Positions 1 to 5,300 of a DNA stretch of 6,342 nt are shown here, in pieces. How positions within the stretch are numbered: the stretch's first letter is position 1; the number at the start of each line of letters is the position of its first letter. Where the stretch lies: assembly GCA_022837595.1 (NCBI GenBank), contig JALHFX010000105.1:1-6342 (forward strand), given 5' to 3'. Both the position numbers and the translations under genes were made by a program. A model generated the notes under the pieces. That model was not told where the DNA came from. It saw nothing but the letters and a program-made list of their open reading frames with translations, and searched no databases. The DNA is from Propionibacterium sp. (GTDB lineage: Bacteria > Actinomycetota > Actinomycetes > Propionibacteriales > Propionibacteriaceae).

Positions 1-1337
1 AAGTTGATGTCGATCGCCTTCTTCTCGTCCAGGCGGTAGGCGTTGTTGAAGTTGTTGGCGAGCTTGGCCATCTCGTTTTCACGGACGGCGACGATCAGCA
101 CCTTGTACTCCGAGAGCAGATCGAGCTCGACGGCCTTGCCAAAGCCGAGCCGGTAGAACGCGGGACCGAAGGTCTCCTCGTCATCCATCGAGAAGAGCAC
201 CGCATCGGAGTTGTTCGCCTTGGTCTTCGAGGCCTCGGCGTAGATCCGCGGCGTGGCCGTCATGTACAGCCGCTTGGCGCCGACGATGTTTTCGTTGTGA
301 TGGACCTTCACGAACTCTGATGGGCTCTCGCCTGGCAACGTCAGGCCGGTCGTGCGATGGGCCTCGTCACAGATGATCAGGTCGAACGCGCCCAGCCCCT
401 GCCGCTGGGCGTCGGCCACCACCTGGATGGACTGGTAGGTGGAGAACACGACCGTGCGCCGATCGGGCGAGAGCACGCTCGCCGCCTGGGCGACTTTGCG
501 GGCATCGGTAGTCGCGGGATACGCCAGGTCGTGCGTGCTGATGTCCTCCTCGTCCTTGCCGACTTTCGTATCCGAGCACACCACAAAGGCGTGAAACGGA
601 TCGAGCGCCTCCGAAGACCACTCCCGAAGCGTCTGGCCGACCAGCGAGATCGATGGCGCAAGAAACAGCACCCTGCCCGTGGCCGGCGTCGCCTGCTCCA
701 TCAGCCGCAGCGAGGTGAAGGTTTTCCCGGTACCGCACGCCATGATGAGCTTGCCGCGATCGACCTCCTGGAAGCCCTCGAGGATCTTGGCCACCGCCTC
801 TTCCTGGTGGGGCATGAGCGTCTTCTTCTCGCGCAGCCGAATGTCCTGGATGCGCTCGAGGCTGAACTTACTCCAGTCGATCGGGCTCTCGGCCAGATCC
901 TTGAACCACATGCGCGAGACCGGAATGGTCTGGTTCTCGAGCGCCTTCTCGGCGTTGGCGCTCCACTTGTCGGTCGTGGAGACGATCACCCGGTGCGCAA
1001 ACGAGCGTTCACCCTGGGTGGTCGCGAACCGCTTGCCCGAAGCGGTGAAGAAAGAGTCGATATCGGCCTTCTGCAGGGCGTAATCCGGATCGTAGAACTT
1101 GCACTGGATCGCCCAGTAGTCGCCTGTTCCACGCTCACGGGCGACCAAGTCGATGCCCACGTCCATGCCGCTACGGTCCGGCCACTCCGACCACAGCCAG
1201 ACCTCGGCGAGTCTGTCGGCGTACTGTGGGTCCGTCAGGAGATAGTTGGCGATGAGGCGTTCGAACTTGTCGCCCATCTCACGGTTGGACCGGGCGGCTT
1301 CGCGGAACTCGGCGAGGATCTCAATCAACGTAGTCAT
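1..1337 (-). CDS. Type ISP-like restriction-modification enzyme: N-terminal nuclease-helicase part (partial, runs off left edge)
   Basis: The frame is open for 445 codons from the ATG at 1335-1337 to the left edge, so the C-terminal part is missing. Residues 20-85 resemble the Mrr-type PD-(D/E)xK nuclease fold: MGDKFERL (21-28), EWPDRSG (51-57), GIDLVA (61-66) and QCK (78-80), with D63, Q78 and K80 as likely catalytic residues. An SF2 helicase core follows: LMPHQEEAV (174-182), Walker A ACGTGKT (200-206), Walker B DEAH (324-327) and TATP (360-363). In Type ISP enzymes (LlaGI, LlaBIII; about 1,500-1,600 residues) this arrangement is followed by an N6-adenine methyltransferase and a target-recognition domain in the same chain. 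ATP-driven translocation along DNA leads to cleavage of unmodified invading DNA. The methyltransferase half is inferred, not seen. A GGGA sequence sits just upstream of the ATG. A stand-alone Mrr-helicase protein is the main alternative. Confidence 0.85.
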   Translation of the reverse strand, partial: MTTLIEILAEFREAARSNREMGDKFERLIANYLLTDPQYADRLAEVWLWSEWPDRSGMDVGIDLVARERGTGDYWAIQCKFYDPDYALQKADIDSFFTASGKRFATTQGERSFAHRVIVSTTDKWSANAEKALENQTIPVSRMWFKDLAESPIDWSKFSLERIQDIRLREKKTLMPHQEEAVAKILEGFQEVDRGKLIMACGTGKTFTSLRLMEQATPATGRVLFLAPSISLVGQTLREWSSEALDPFHAFVVCSDTKVGKDEEDISTHDLAYPATTDARKVAQAASVLSPDRRTVVFSTYQSIQVVADAQRQGLGAFDLIICDEAHRTTGLTLPGESPSEFVKVHHNENIVGAKRLYMTATPRIYAEASKTKANNSDAVLFSMDDEETFGPAFYRLGFGKAVELDLLSEYKVLIVAVRENEMAKLANNFNNAYRLDEKKAIDIN

Positions 1338-1424
1338 GCATTTCCCAAGGGTCTCGATCTGCCCTCAAAATTACCAATAGTGCCGTAAAGCCTCGAGCTT
1401 AAGCCCAGGGGTATAAGGCGCGTG

Positions 1425-1451
1425 GCGTGATCGGTTCGATACCGCTCACGC
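1425..1451. promoter_or_regulatory. 27-bp imperfect dyad upstream of the restriction gene
   Basis: The arms are GCGTGA-T-CGGT (1425-1435) and ACCG-C-TCACGC (1441-1451), around the 5-bp centre TCGAT. Ten of eleven arm positions pair, with one T/C mismatch. No T-run follows on either strand, so it does not look like a terminator. It lies in the 192-bp gap between the 165-residue gene and the restriction gene, about 90 bp before the latter's start codon. That placement fits an operator or an mRNA structure controlling restriction expression. The same gap holds two GTTGAT copies 9 bp apart on the minus strand (about 1492-1508) and the 8-bp palindrome GCTTAAGC (about 1397-1404). I see no convincing sigma-70 promoter in the gap; TTATAC just downstream of the dyad is only a weak -10 candidate. 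Confidence 0.5.
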
Positions 1452-1529
1452 ATCACACATAGCGCATCTGCTCGCACTGAAAAGTAGCTTGAATCAACAC
1501 GATCAACGCATATCCTGACAGTTTCCTGC

Positions 1530-2027
1530 TCAGATTTTCTCATCATCAAGGCCCATGGCTCGCAAAATTCCGAGCTGTTCGGCTTTGCTTGGGCGCAAGA
1601 GACGACGCATCGCTTCTTCCTGTACCTCCTTTTCATGAGCACCATTGAGGAACCGGAGGTTCTTGCCGTCATTCGGAACAAAACCGAACCGACGCTCTAG
1701 GGCAGCACGGTGCACAGGTTGCATCTCATCCAGCCTGGAGAGAGCCTGCTGCCCGAACGCTTGCGCGATCGTCGCACGAAGCGATCCTGTCGGAAGTTCT
1801 CTTTCTTCTGAGAATATCGACGGATCGGTGAGCGTCACTTTCGTCTCGAAGGTATAACCGCAACCCTCCAACTCGAACTCGCCCGCATCGTCGCCTTCCG
1901 AAAGACTTGCAGCGACGGCATTGAGTTGAGCGAGGATGTCCTCCCTTGAGGTGTGACGCGTGCCTTGCAGTTTGATGGTGATTTGCGTGTATGGAATCAA
2001 GTCGTGTCGGGTTTTGCCGTCGGACAT
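1530..2027 (-). CDS. Uncharacterised 165-residue protein
   Basis: I do not recognise this family. The ATG at 2025-2027 is preceded by AGGAG at an 8-nt spacing, a strong ribosome binding site, and a sigma-70-like promoter lies about 35 bp further up (2060-2087). The N-terminal third (residues 11-75) reads as alternating beta strands, including YTQITIKL (13-20) and FELEGCGYTFETKVTL (51-66), around an acidic segment, SEGDDAGE (43-50). The C-terminal part (about 85-165) is mostly helical and charged and contains RRFGFVPNDG (112-121). There is no signal peptide or membrane segment. It is the last gene before the restriction enzyme, but 192 bp and a dyad separate them, so co-transcription is uncertain. 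The longer-upstream frame 1334-1681 on the same strand overlaps it and was judged a shadow. Confidence 0.75.
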   Translation of the reverse strand: MSDGKTRHDLIPYTQITIKLQGTRHTSREDILAQLNAVAASLSEGDDAGEFELEGCGYTFETKVTLTDPSIFSEERELPTGSLRATIAQAFGQQALSRLDEMQPVHRAALERRFGFVPNDGKNLRFLNGAHEKEVQEEAMRRLLRPSKAEQLGILRAMGLDDEKI

Positions 2028-2059
2028 TGTCTATGCTCCTGCTTGGGTAAGGTGTAGCT

Positions 2060-2087
2060 ATCCTACGAAAGCCTGACCGCATTCCAA
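2060..2087 (-). promoter_or_regulatory. Candidate sigma-70 promoter for the 165-residue gene
   Basis: On the minus strand a TTGGAA -35 box (2082-2087) is separated by 16 bp from a TAGGAT -10 box (2060-2065). The -10 box and spacing match the promoter before the Xre gene (6199-6226), and both share the 8-mer TAGGATAG. The predicted start lies about 25 nt before the start codon and leaves room for the AGGAG site. A perfect 10-bp palindrome, GATCTAGATC (2131-2140), lies upstream in the same 160-bp gap and could be an activator or repressor site. Confidence 0.45.
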
Positions 2088-2187
2088 AACAAAGTGCAGA
2101 TGGTCCGTTGCAGGCAGGTCTACACAGGTCGATCTAGATCCGACGCAGTGACTACAAACCCGCTTGATCGGCTTCGGGCCGGATCGC

Positions 2188-2424
2188 TCACCCCTTCGGC
2201 TTGCACTCGATATGCTGGTACATGCCGTGACTCCAAGTGGGGTTTCCGTTGTGATTCTTGCGTATTTCAAGGATGGTGTTCTCGATATACGCCTTTGCAT
2301 CTTCGCATGCTGCTTGTGTCCCGAACTCCTGCATTGACACGATCGGCGTCCTTGTGAGCATGGTGCTTCCCGCATAGTTGGGGAGATGGCTGATGACGAT
2401 GAGGATGAATGCCGCTGAATTCAT
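2188..2424 (-). CDS. Small, possibly exported protein with two cysteines (78 residues)
   Basis: The N-terminus is hydrophobic (AAFILIVISHLP, residues 4-15) but has no early Lys or Arg, so it is only a weak candidate signal peptide or membrane anchor. The rest has FGTQAACEDAKAYIENTI (34-51) and ends with HIECKPKG (71-78). A Cys in an F-x5-C-x2-A setting paired with a Cys close to a C-terminal basic end is common in small periplasmic proteins; Cys40 and Cys74 could form a disulfide. The ATG at 2422-2424 lies 12 bp after the stop of the 101-residue gene, and an AGGA overlapping that stop could serve as ribosome binding site. The two genes are probably co-transcribed. The function is unknown, and no clear terminator follows. 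Confidence 0.6.
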   Translation of the reverse strand: MNSAAFILIVISHLPNYAGSTMLTRTPIVSMQEFGTQAACEDAKAYIENTILEIRKNHNGNPTWSHGMYQHIECKPKG

Positions 2425-2436
2425 TACATTGATGTC

Positions 2437-2742
2437 CTAAAGTGGGTTGGAGGCCGTTGCTGCCGACGACAGATCGCGAATCTGACGAACCGCAGCGGTT
2501 TGCACCATGCGCGAAAACGAGATTCCTTTCCGCGCCTTTGTCTTTGAGGCCGCGTTCTTGAGCCAGGCACGCGCTTCTTCCCGGCTCCCGAGCTGGTCAG
2601 CCAGTATCGATATCACCATCGGATCGAGCGAGATGGTCGTCCTCTTTCCCTCGCGATTGCGTACGTGGAGGCGCGCGATGGCCGCTACGCTCTTGCGAGG
2701 CTTGCGCGACCCTTGAGAGGGGTTGGGGATGCTGGCATCCAT
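2437..2742 (-). CDS. Basic 101-residue protein, possible DNA-binding (ribbon-helix-helix-like)
   Basis: I place the start at the ATG 2740-2742, with AAAGGA 10 nt upstream. The frame stays open for 43 more codons, but those run through the terminator at 2794-2822 and read as non-protein sequence. The chain begins with a flexible basic segment (SQGSRKPRKS, 9-18). GKRTTISLDPMVISILADQLG (32-52) resembles a ribbon-helix-helix unit, a short strand followed by a helix. SREEARAWLKNAA (53-65) and ISFSRMVQTAAVRQI (74-88) look helical. Such proteins often act as DNA-binding or relaxosome accessory factors on mobile elements; this is suggested only by pattern, and no Pfam family is certain. It lies directly after the terminator of the preceding operon, so it needs its own promoter or readthrough. 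No good promoter is evident in the roughly 50-bp gap. Confidence 0.65.
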   Translation of the reverse strand: MDASIPNPSQGSRKPRKSVAAIARLHVRNREGKRTTISLDPMVISILADQLGSREEARAWLKNAASKTKARKGISFSRMVQTAAVRQIRDLSSAATASNPL

Positions 2743-2793
2743 CTGGCTGAAATCCTTTAGGTTCAGTTTGAATCGATGATAACAAAAGGGGGG

Positions 2794-2822
2794 AAAAAAA
2801 ACGCCCCTGGATCTCAGGGGCG
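2794..2822 (-). terminator. Rho-independent terminator closing the Xre-headed operon
   Basis: Read on the minus strand, an 8-bp perfect GC-rich stem, CGCCCCTG/CAGGGGCG (2815-2822 and 2802-2809), with a 5-nt loop is followed at once by eight T residues (2794-2801). It lies 14 bp beyond the stop codon of the 221-residue gene. This is the clearest terminator in the window and marks the 3' end of the transcription unit that begins near 6200. Confidence 0.93.
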
Positions 2823-2836
2823 CGTGGGTCAGTCGG

Positions 2837-3502
2837 TCAGAACCAAAGTTCGTTGCTCGTACGTGCTGCACGTCCGTTCTTCAGCGCTTCTCCGTACCTT
2901 CGCTGGTGACGGATCGACTGCTGCATCTTCTTGGGGAGACTCCCCATCAGGCAGGACTTCGCCTTCGTGAAGGTCGTGCTGGACTCGACTTTGCTCATCA
3001 TGTGGCCATAGCCAGCATGTATCTCGTGGCCTTCTTCAATGAGCGCAGCAATCAGCATCTCCTCAAGGTGCTGTGACTGCTTCCAGGCGATGCTACGGTA
3101 CTTGTCCGAACTGATGCCGTACTCCGCATGGAACTCCCGCTCGTCGTAACACCAGATCGGGTGGACCGAGTCCAGCGTGTAGATCGGTGCAATGACAAAA
3201 CACAAGTCTTGGCCCATGAAGGGCTCACGCTGGTAAAACAACCCTGCCTTGTCGATCTCGAAACGGGACTTGAGGAACTGGTACCGATCTCCGTAGCTCT
3301 TGTGCCAGCCTTCACGTTCGTCGACTTGCACATCGAAGGCTGCTGCGATCGAGTCGGCCGCTGCGAGCATGTCTTCCTCGTCACACTGCCTGACGAACTC
3401 GACTTCATCCATGTCCAACTCGTCTTCGGCCTTTGCGAACCCCACGTGGAGCGCACGCGAGTTGTCTTCGAGTAAGGACGGATTCCAGACGCCGTATCCC
3501 AT
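2837..3502 (-). CDS. Uncharacterised 221-residue protein, last gene of the Xre-headed operon
   Basis: No known family was recognised. The ATG at 3500-3502 has an excellent AAGGAG site 6 nt upstream. The N-terminal 65 residues are strongly acidic (AEDELDMDEVEFVRQCDEED, 25-44), probably a surface helix. The middle (about 66-130) is aromatic-rich and looks like a mixed alpha/beta core, with GDRYQFLKSRFEI (71-83), CFVIAPIYTLDSVHPIWCYD (101-120) and EFHAEYGIS (123-131). The C-terminal 45 residues are basic (LPKKMQQSIRHQRRYGEAL, 189-207) and could bind nucleic acid or a partner. There is no signal peptide or membrane span. A hairpin overlaps the ribosome binding site (3511-3540), and a strong terminator follows the stop. 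The 65-bp gap from the upstream gene contrasts with the overlapping genes before it, so this gene may be a later addition or separately controlled. Confidence 0.8.
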   Translation of the reverse strand: MGYGVWNPSLLEDNSRALHVGFAKAEDELDMDEVEFVRQCDEEDMLAAADSIAAAFDVQVDEREGWHKSYGDRYQFLKSRFEIDKAGLFYQREPFMGQDLCFVIAPIYTLDSVHPIWCYDEREFHAEYGISSDKYRSIAWKQSQHLEEMLIAALIEEGHEIHAGYGHMMSKVESSTTFTKAKSCLMGSLPKKMQQSIRHQRRYGEALKNGRAARTSNELWF

Positions 3503-3510
3503 GATTTTCT

Positions 3511-3540
3511 CCTTGAAGGTTAAGTGTTACTGCCTTCAGG
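3511..3540 (-). promoter_or_regulatory. Hairpin overlapping the ribosome binding site of the 221-residue gene
   Basis: On the minus strand the arm CCTGAAGG (3533-3540) can pair with CCTTCAAGG (3511-3519), leaving one bulged A and a 13-nt loop. The second arm includes the AAGG of the AAGGAG ribosome binding site. If it forms in the mRNA it would hide part of that site. The loop carries CAGTAACAC, also found just before the 191-residue gene (around 5893-5901). This suggests a recurring leader element or duplication scar. Confidence 0.4.
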
Positions 3541-3567
3541 AGATGGCCGAGAACGGGTGGTAAAAGG

Positions 3568-3945
3568 CTAGATTGAATCCTGGCTGTTCGCTATAGGCAC
3601 AGAATCTTCCTCTGCGTCGCACAAACCAAGGCGGACGAGGCGCGCTTTGATTGCACCACAACTGCGACCGTGCTCTTTGGCAAGCTGCTGAGTGCTTTTC
3701 GTTCTGGCGTAACTGTTGCGAAGCTGCTGATCTTCAGCTTCGCTCCAGGGTTGTCCTTGGCGTGATAATTCACTGGACTGGCTGTTGGATGCCGTCTGTG
3801 TTTGCAATGCCTCTGCGCCGAGAAACAGGGCACGCACAACCTCGACATCAGAGAGAACGCCGCCAAGAGGGAGGATCTCCCCCGTGGTCGGATGTAGCCC
3901 CTGAGCGAGCATCTTGAGGGTTGCTGCAGCTCGATTTCGGGTCAT
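3568..3945 (-). CDS. 125-residue protein with a Myb/SANT-like or HTH-like C-terminal half
   Basis: I place the start at the ATG 3943-3945, which overlaps the previous stop as ATGA and follows a GGAGG-rich purine tract. The frame is open further upstream, but that part is antisense-like, Arg-rich sequence inside the preceding gene. The N-terminal part, LKMLAQGLHPTTGEILP (10-26) then VEVVRALFLGAEAL (34-47), looks like a short helical module with a conserved-looking P-x-TGE turn. After a polar Ser/Gln linker (48-64), WSEAEDQQLRNSY (67-79) and QQLAKEHGRSCGAIKARLVRLGL (86-108) resemble a Myb/SANT or trihelical HTH domain. In that pattern HGRS-GAI-ARL would sit in the recognition helix. A DNA-binding role is inferred. 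Translational coupling with the 120-residue gene is likely. Confidence 0.72.
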   Translation of the reverse strand: MTRNRAAATLKMLAQGLHPTTGEILPLGGVLSDVEVVRALFLGAEALQTQTASNSQSSELSRQGQPWSEAEDQQLRNSYARTKSTQQLAKEHGRSCGAIKARLVRLGLCDAEEDSVPIANSQDSI

Positions 3946-4304
3946 GGCCTCCTCTCCTCCAGCATCCACCCTTCGTCGAAGAACTCCTCCTCGACGCCAA
4001 GACGGCTGCAAAGGTCGCCCATAGAGGAACACGTTTTCGGCGGCCGGACCCCGCCCGAGCGACCAATCCCTGCGTAGAAATAGCGGGCGATGAATTGCTG
4101 AGGTGCCACATCGTCTCCGCTTACCTCCACGATCGCCGCGTACAGCGTCTCGACGCAACCTCGTGCTGCACTGGGTACAACGTAGCCGCTAGCGTAGTTC
4201 GACGCCATGAACTCATTGGCTGCTTCTTCCTTGCTGGAAGCTGTAATCGACGCGACGCAGGCCGGCGATTCAGGCTTTACGAAGCGAACGCGGTAGGTGT
4301 TCAC
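3942..4304 (-). CDS. Uncharacterised 120-residue protein (GTG start, coupled)
   Basis: No family was recognised. The start is GTG at 4302-4304 and overlaps the TGA of the previous gene as GTGA. The stop overlaps the next start as ATGA, so the gene is coupled at both ends. Only a weak purine site (AAGAGA) precedes the start, consistent with translation relying on ribosomes from the upstream gene. The N-terminal MNTYRVRFVKP (1-11) followed by ASITASSKEEAANEF (18-32) resembles a beta-strand and helix opening common in small phage and mobile-element proteins in which a strand precedes an S-x-EEA helix. The C-terminal third is acidic (GVEEEFFDEGWMLEE, 103-117). Cysteines at 16, 50, 92 and 99 show no obvious metal-binding spacing. 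There is no signal peptide or membrane segment. Confidence 0.75.
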   Translation of the reverse strand: MNTYRVRFVKPESPACVASITASSKEEAANEFMASNYASGYVVPSAARGCVETLYAAIVEVSGDDVAPQQFIARYFYAGIGRSGGVRPPKTCSSMGDLCSRLGVEEEFFDEGWMLEERRP

Positions 4305-4543
4305 GGCTGGATCTCTTGAAGAATTTGGCAGGCAGGGCAGTCCGGGTCGCGGGAATCGAATCCTGTGACAGCATCGGGGCAGAGGCCTCGATAAACATGG
4401 AGCACCTGGCCGGTAGCGATCTTTACGAGGCCGTCGGTTGCTGCATTCAGACAGGCCGCAAGGCCATCGCAGTTCTCGGGCATTTCCGTGATCCCGGTCG
4501 CCTCATGCAGGAGCTTCGCAGCTGCTTCAAGCGAGTAGCGCAT
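4301..4543 (-). CDS. Uncharacterised 80-residue cysteine-containing protein
   Basis: I chose the ATG at 4541-4543 because AAAGGA lies 9 nt upstream. The longer frame to 4747 is a proline-rich out-of-frame reading of the preceding gene. The start lies 17 bp inside the end of the DUF551-like gene. Residues 1-20 (RYSLEAAAKLLHEATGI) and 25-44 (CDGLAACLNAATDGLVKIAT) are predicted helices. The tail has LCPDAVTGFDSRDPDCPAC (54-72); with Cys55, Cys69 and Cys72 it contains a CPAC pair that could be part of a small zinc site, though a fourth ligand is not obvious. The function is unknown. Its position between two overlapping genes supports it as a genuine operon member. Confidence 0.72.
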   Translation of the reverse strand: MRYSLEAAAKLLHEATGITEMPENCDGLAACLNAATDGLVKIATGQVLHVYRGLCPDAVTGFDSRDPDCPACQILQEIQP

Positions 4544-5246
4544 TTTCGTTGATCCTTTCTTGACGCCAGTGTGTGACTTGGCCGCAGCCAACACTTTCGG
4601 CCATGAAACTCCCGGAGGGCAGGGCAGAAAAGCGGGTTGTACGAACGATGTGGTAACCCACGGCAAAGGCGGGGTGGGCGGGGTTTGTAACCTCGGAGAG
4701 CCTGCAAAGAGCCTGCACCTCTCGACCCACAGGCGGAAGGCCGTCATCTACAGCGACCCATTGCTCGTTCACGGAGAATGCACGACCAGGCCGTGTTTCG
4801 ACCCCCTCGTACGCGAGCTTTCGCCGATACAGCGATTCGAGTGCGATTCCGACAAGGTGCTGAATGCGCTGCCGAGCACTCCCTTTCTCTGCAAAGAAGG
4901 GCGAGGCGGGCTGGTTTGCTTGGAGGAGCCGGTCAACGAGTTGATCGATGAGCGCGTCAACCTTGCTGGGCATCGCTTCAATGACAAGATCACCCCATCG
5001 CACTCCGCCCTCATGATTCTTGGTGAAGGGCTCAAATGCTTCGCTTTGGTTGTGATCGCAATAGAGGCAGCGCCATCCGGACAAGGTTGCGATCAGGAGC
5101 CCTCGATTGCCGTCGATGGTTCCGTGGTGACCTTTGTCATTCCTGCCACACAGGAAAGGGTGTCCAGGGCCGTGATCACTGACGCCAAACTGGTACTCGT
5201 TGAGGGTTTGCACCTGAGCGGGCGTGAATGGCGCTTCGATCCACAT
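4527..5246 (-). CDS. Two-part protein: Cys/His cluster module plus DUF551-like C-terminal domain (239 residues)
   Basis: The N-terminal module opens with FTPAQVQTLNEYQ (7-19) and has HPFLCG (29-34), KGHHG (38-42), GLLIATLSGWRCLYCDHNQ (49-67) and AF (70-71). Cys33, Cys60, Cys63 and nearby His residues suggest a small zinc-binding fold of a kind recurrent in phage and mobile-element proteins. The middle (95-160) is helical. The C-terminal part, WVAVDDGLPPVGREV (163-177), GYHI (197-200) and VTHW (224-227), matches the pattern of DUF551, a phage and plasmid domain of unknown role. The start is uncertain. The ATG at 5244-5246 follows AGAGAG at a 6-nt spacing, while an in-frame GTG at 5268-5270 sits directly against a GGAGG inside a hairpin, too close for normal initiation. 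Both parts are inferred from sequence patterns only. Confidence 0.8.
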   Translation of the reverse strand: MWIEAPFTPAQVQTLNEYQFGVSDHGPGHPFLCGRNDKGHHGTIDGNRGLLIATLSGWRCLYCDHNQSEAFEPFTKNHEGGVRWGDLVIEAMPSKVDALIDQLVDRLLQANQPASPFFAEKGSARQRIQHLVGIALESLYRRKLAYEGVETRPGRAFSVNEQWVAVDDGLPPVGREVQALCRLSEVTNPAHPAFAVGYHIVRTTRFSALPSGSFMAESVGCGQVTHWRQERINENALLA

Positions 5247-5262
5247 ATCGATCTCTCTGGGG

Positions 5263-5289
5263 GCGATCACCCTCCAACGGGGTGATCGC
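5263..5289 (-). promoter_or_regulatory. Perfect 10-bp hairpin in the leader of the DUF551-like gene
   Basis: The arms GCGATCACCC (5263-5272) and GGGTGATCGC (5280-5289) are perfectly complementary, with a 7-nt loop. No T-run follows on either strand, so it is not a classical terminator. On the minus strand a GGAGG straddles the loop and the 3' arm, and a GTG codon lies within that arm. The hairpin ends 17 nt before the preferred ATG. It lies in the only sizeable gap (54 bp) in the first half of the operon. It may set relative expression of the genes on either side, as an mRNA stability or processing element or through translational control, or it may be a protein-binding site. Confidence 0.6.
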
Positions 5290-5300
5290 TGCTCATCAAA

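Noticed and set aside
357..1388. Long plus-strand open frame of 343 codons
   Set aside because: It is antisense to the restriction-helicase gene, whose minus-strand reading shows intact nuclease and helicase motifs. The plus-strand product is Arg- and Leu-rich without any domain.
1425..1460. Remnant tRNA 3' end or attachment site
   Set aside because: GGTTCGATACC resembles a T-arm, but the acceptor partner, anticodon arm and CCA end are absent, so the dyad is better described as an inverted repeat.
1334..1681. 115-codon minus-strand frame between the 165-residue and restriction genes
   Set aside because: It overlaps the end of the 165-residue gene in another frame, lacks a clear ribosome binding site and reads as Arg/Ser-rich noise.
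2161..2187. Terminator after the 78-residue gene
   Set aside because: Only short GGCC-type pairings occur and no T-run follows on the minus strand.
2743..2871. 43-residue N-terminal extension of the 101-residue protein
   Set aside because: It would be translated from across the terminator stem and T-tract. The internal ATG has a suitable AAAGGA site.
4560..5285. Plus-strand open frame of 241 codons
   Set aside because: It is antisense to the DUF551-like gene and has no recognisable domain. The minus-strand gene has coherent motifs and overlaps the next gene in the usual operon manner.
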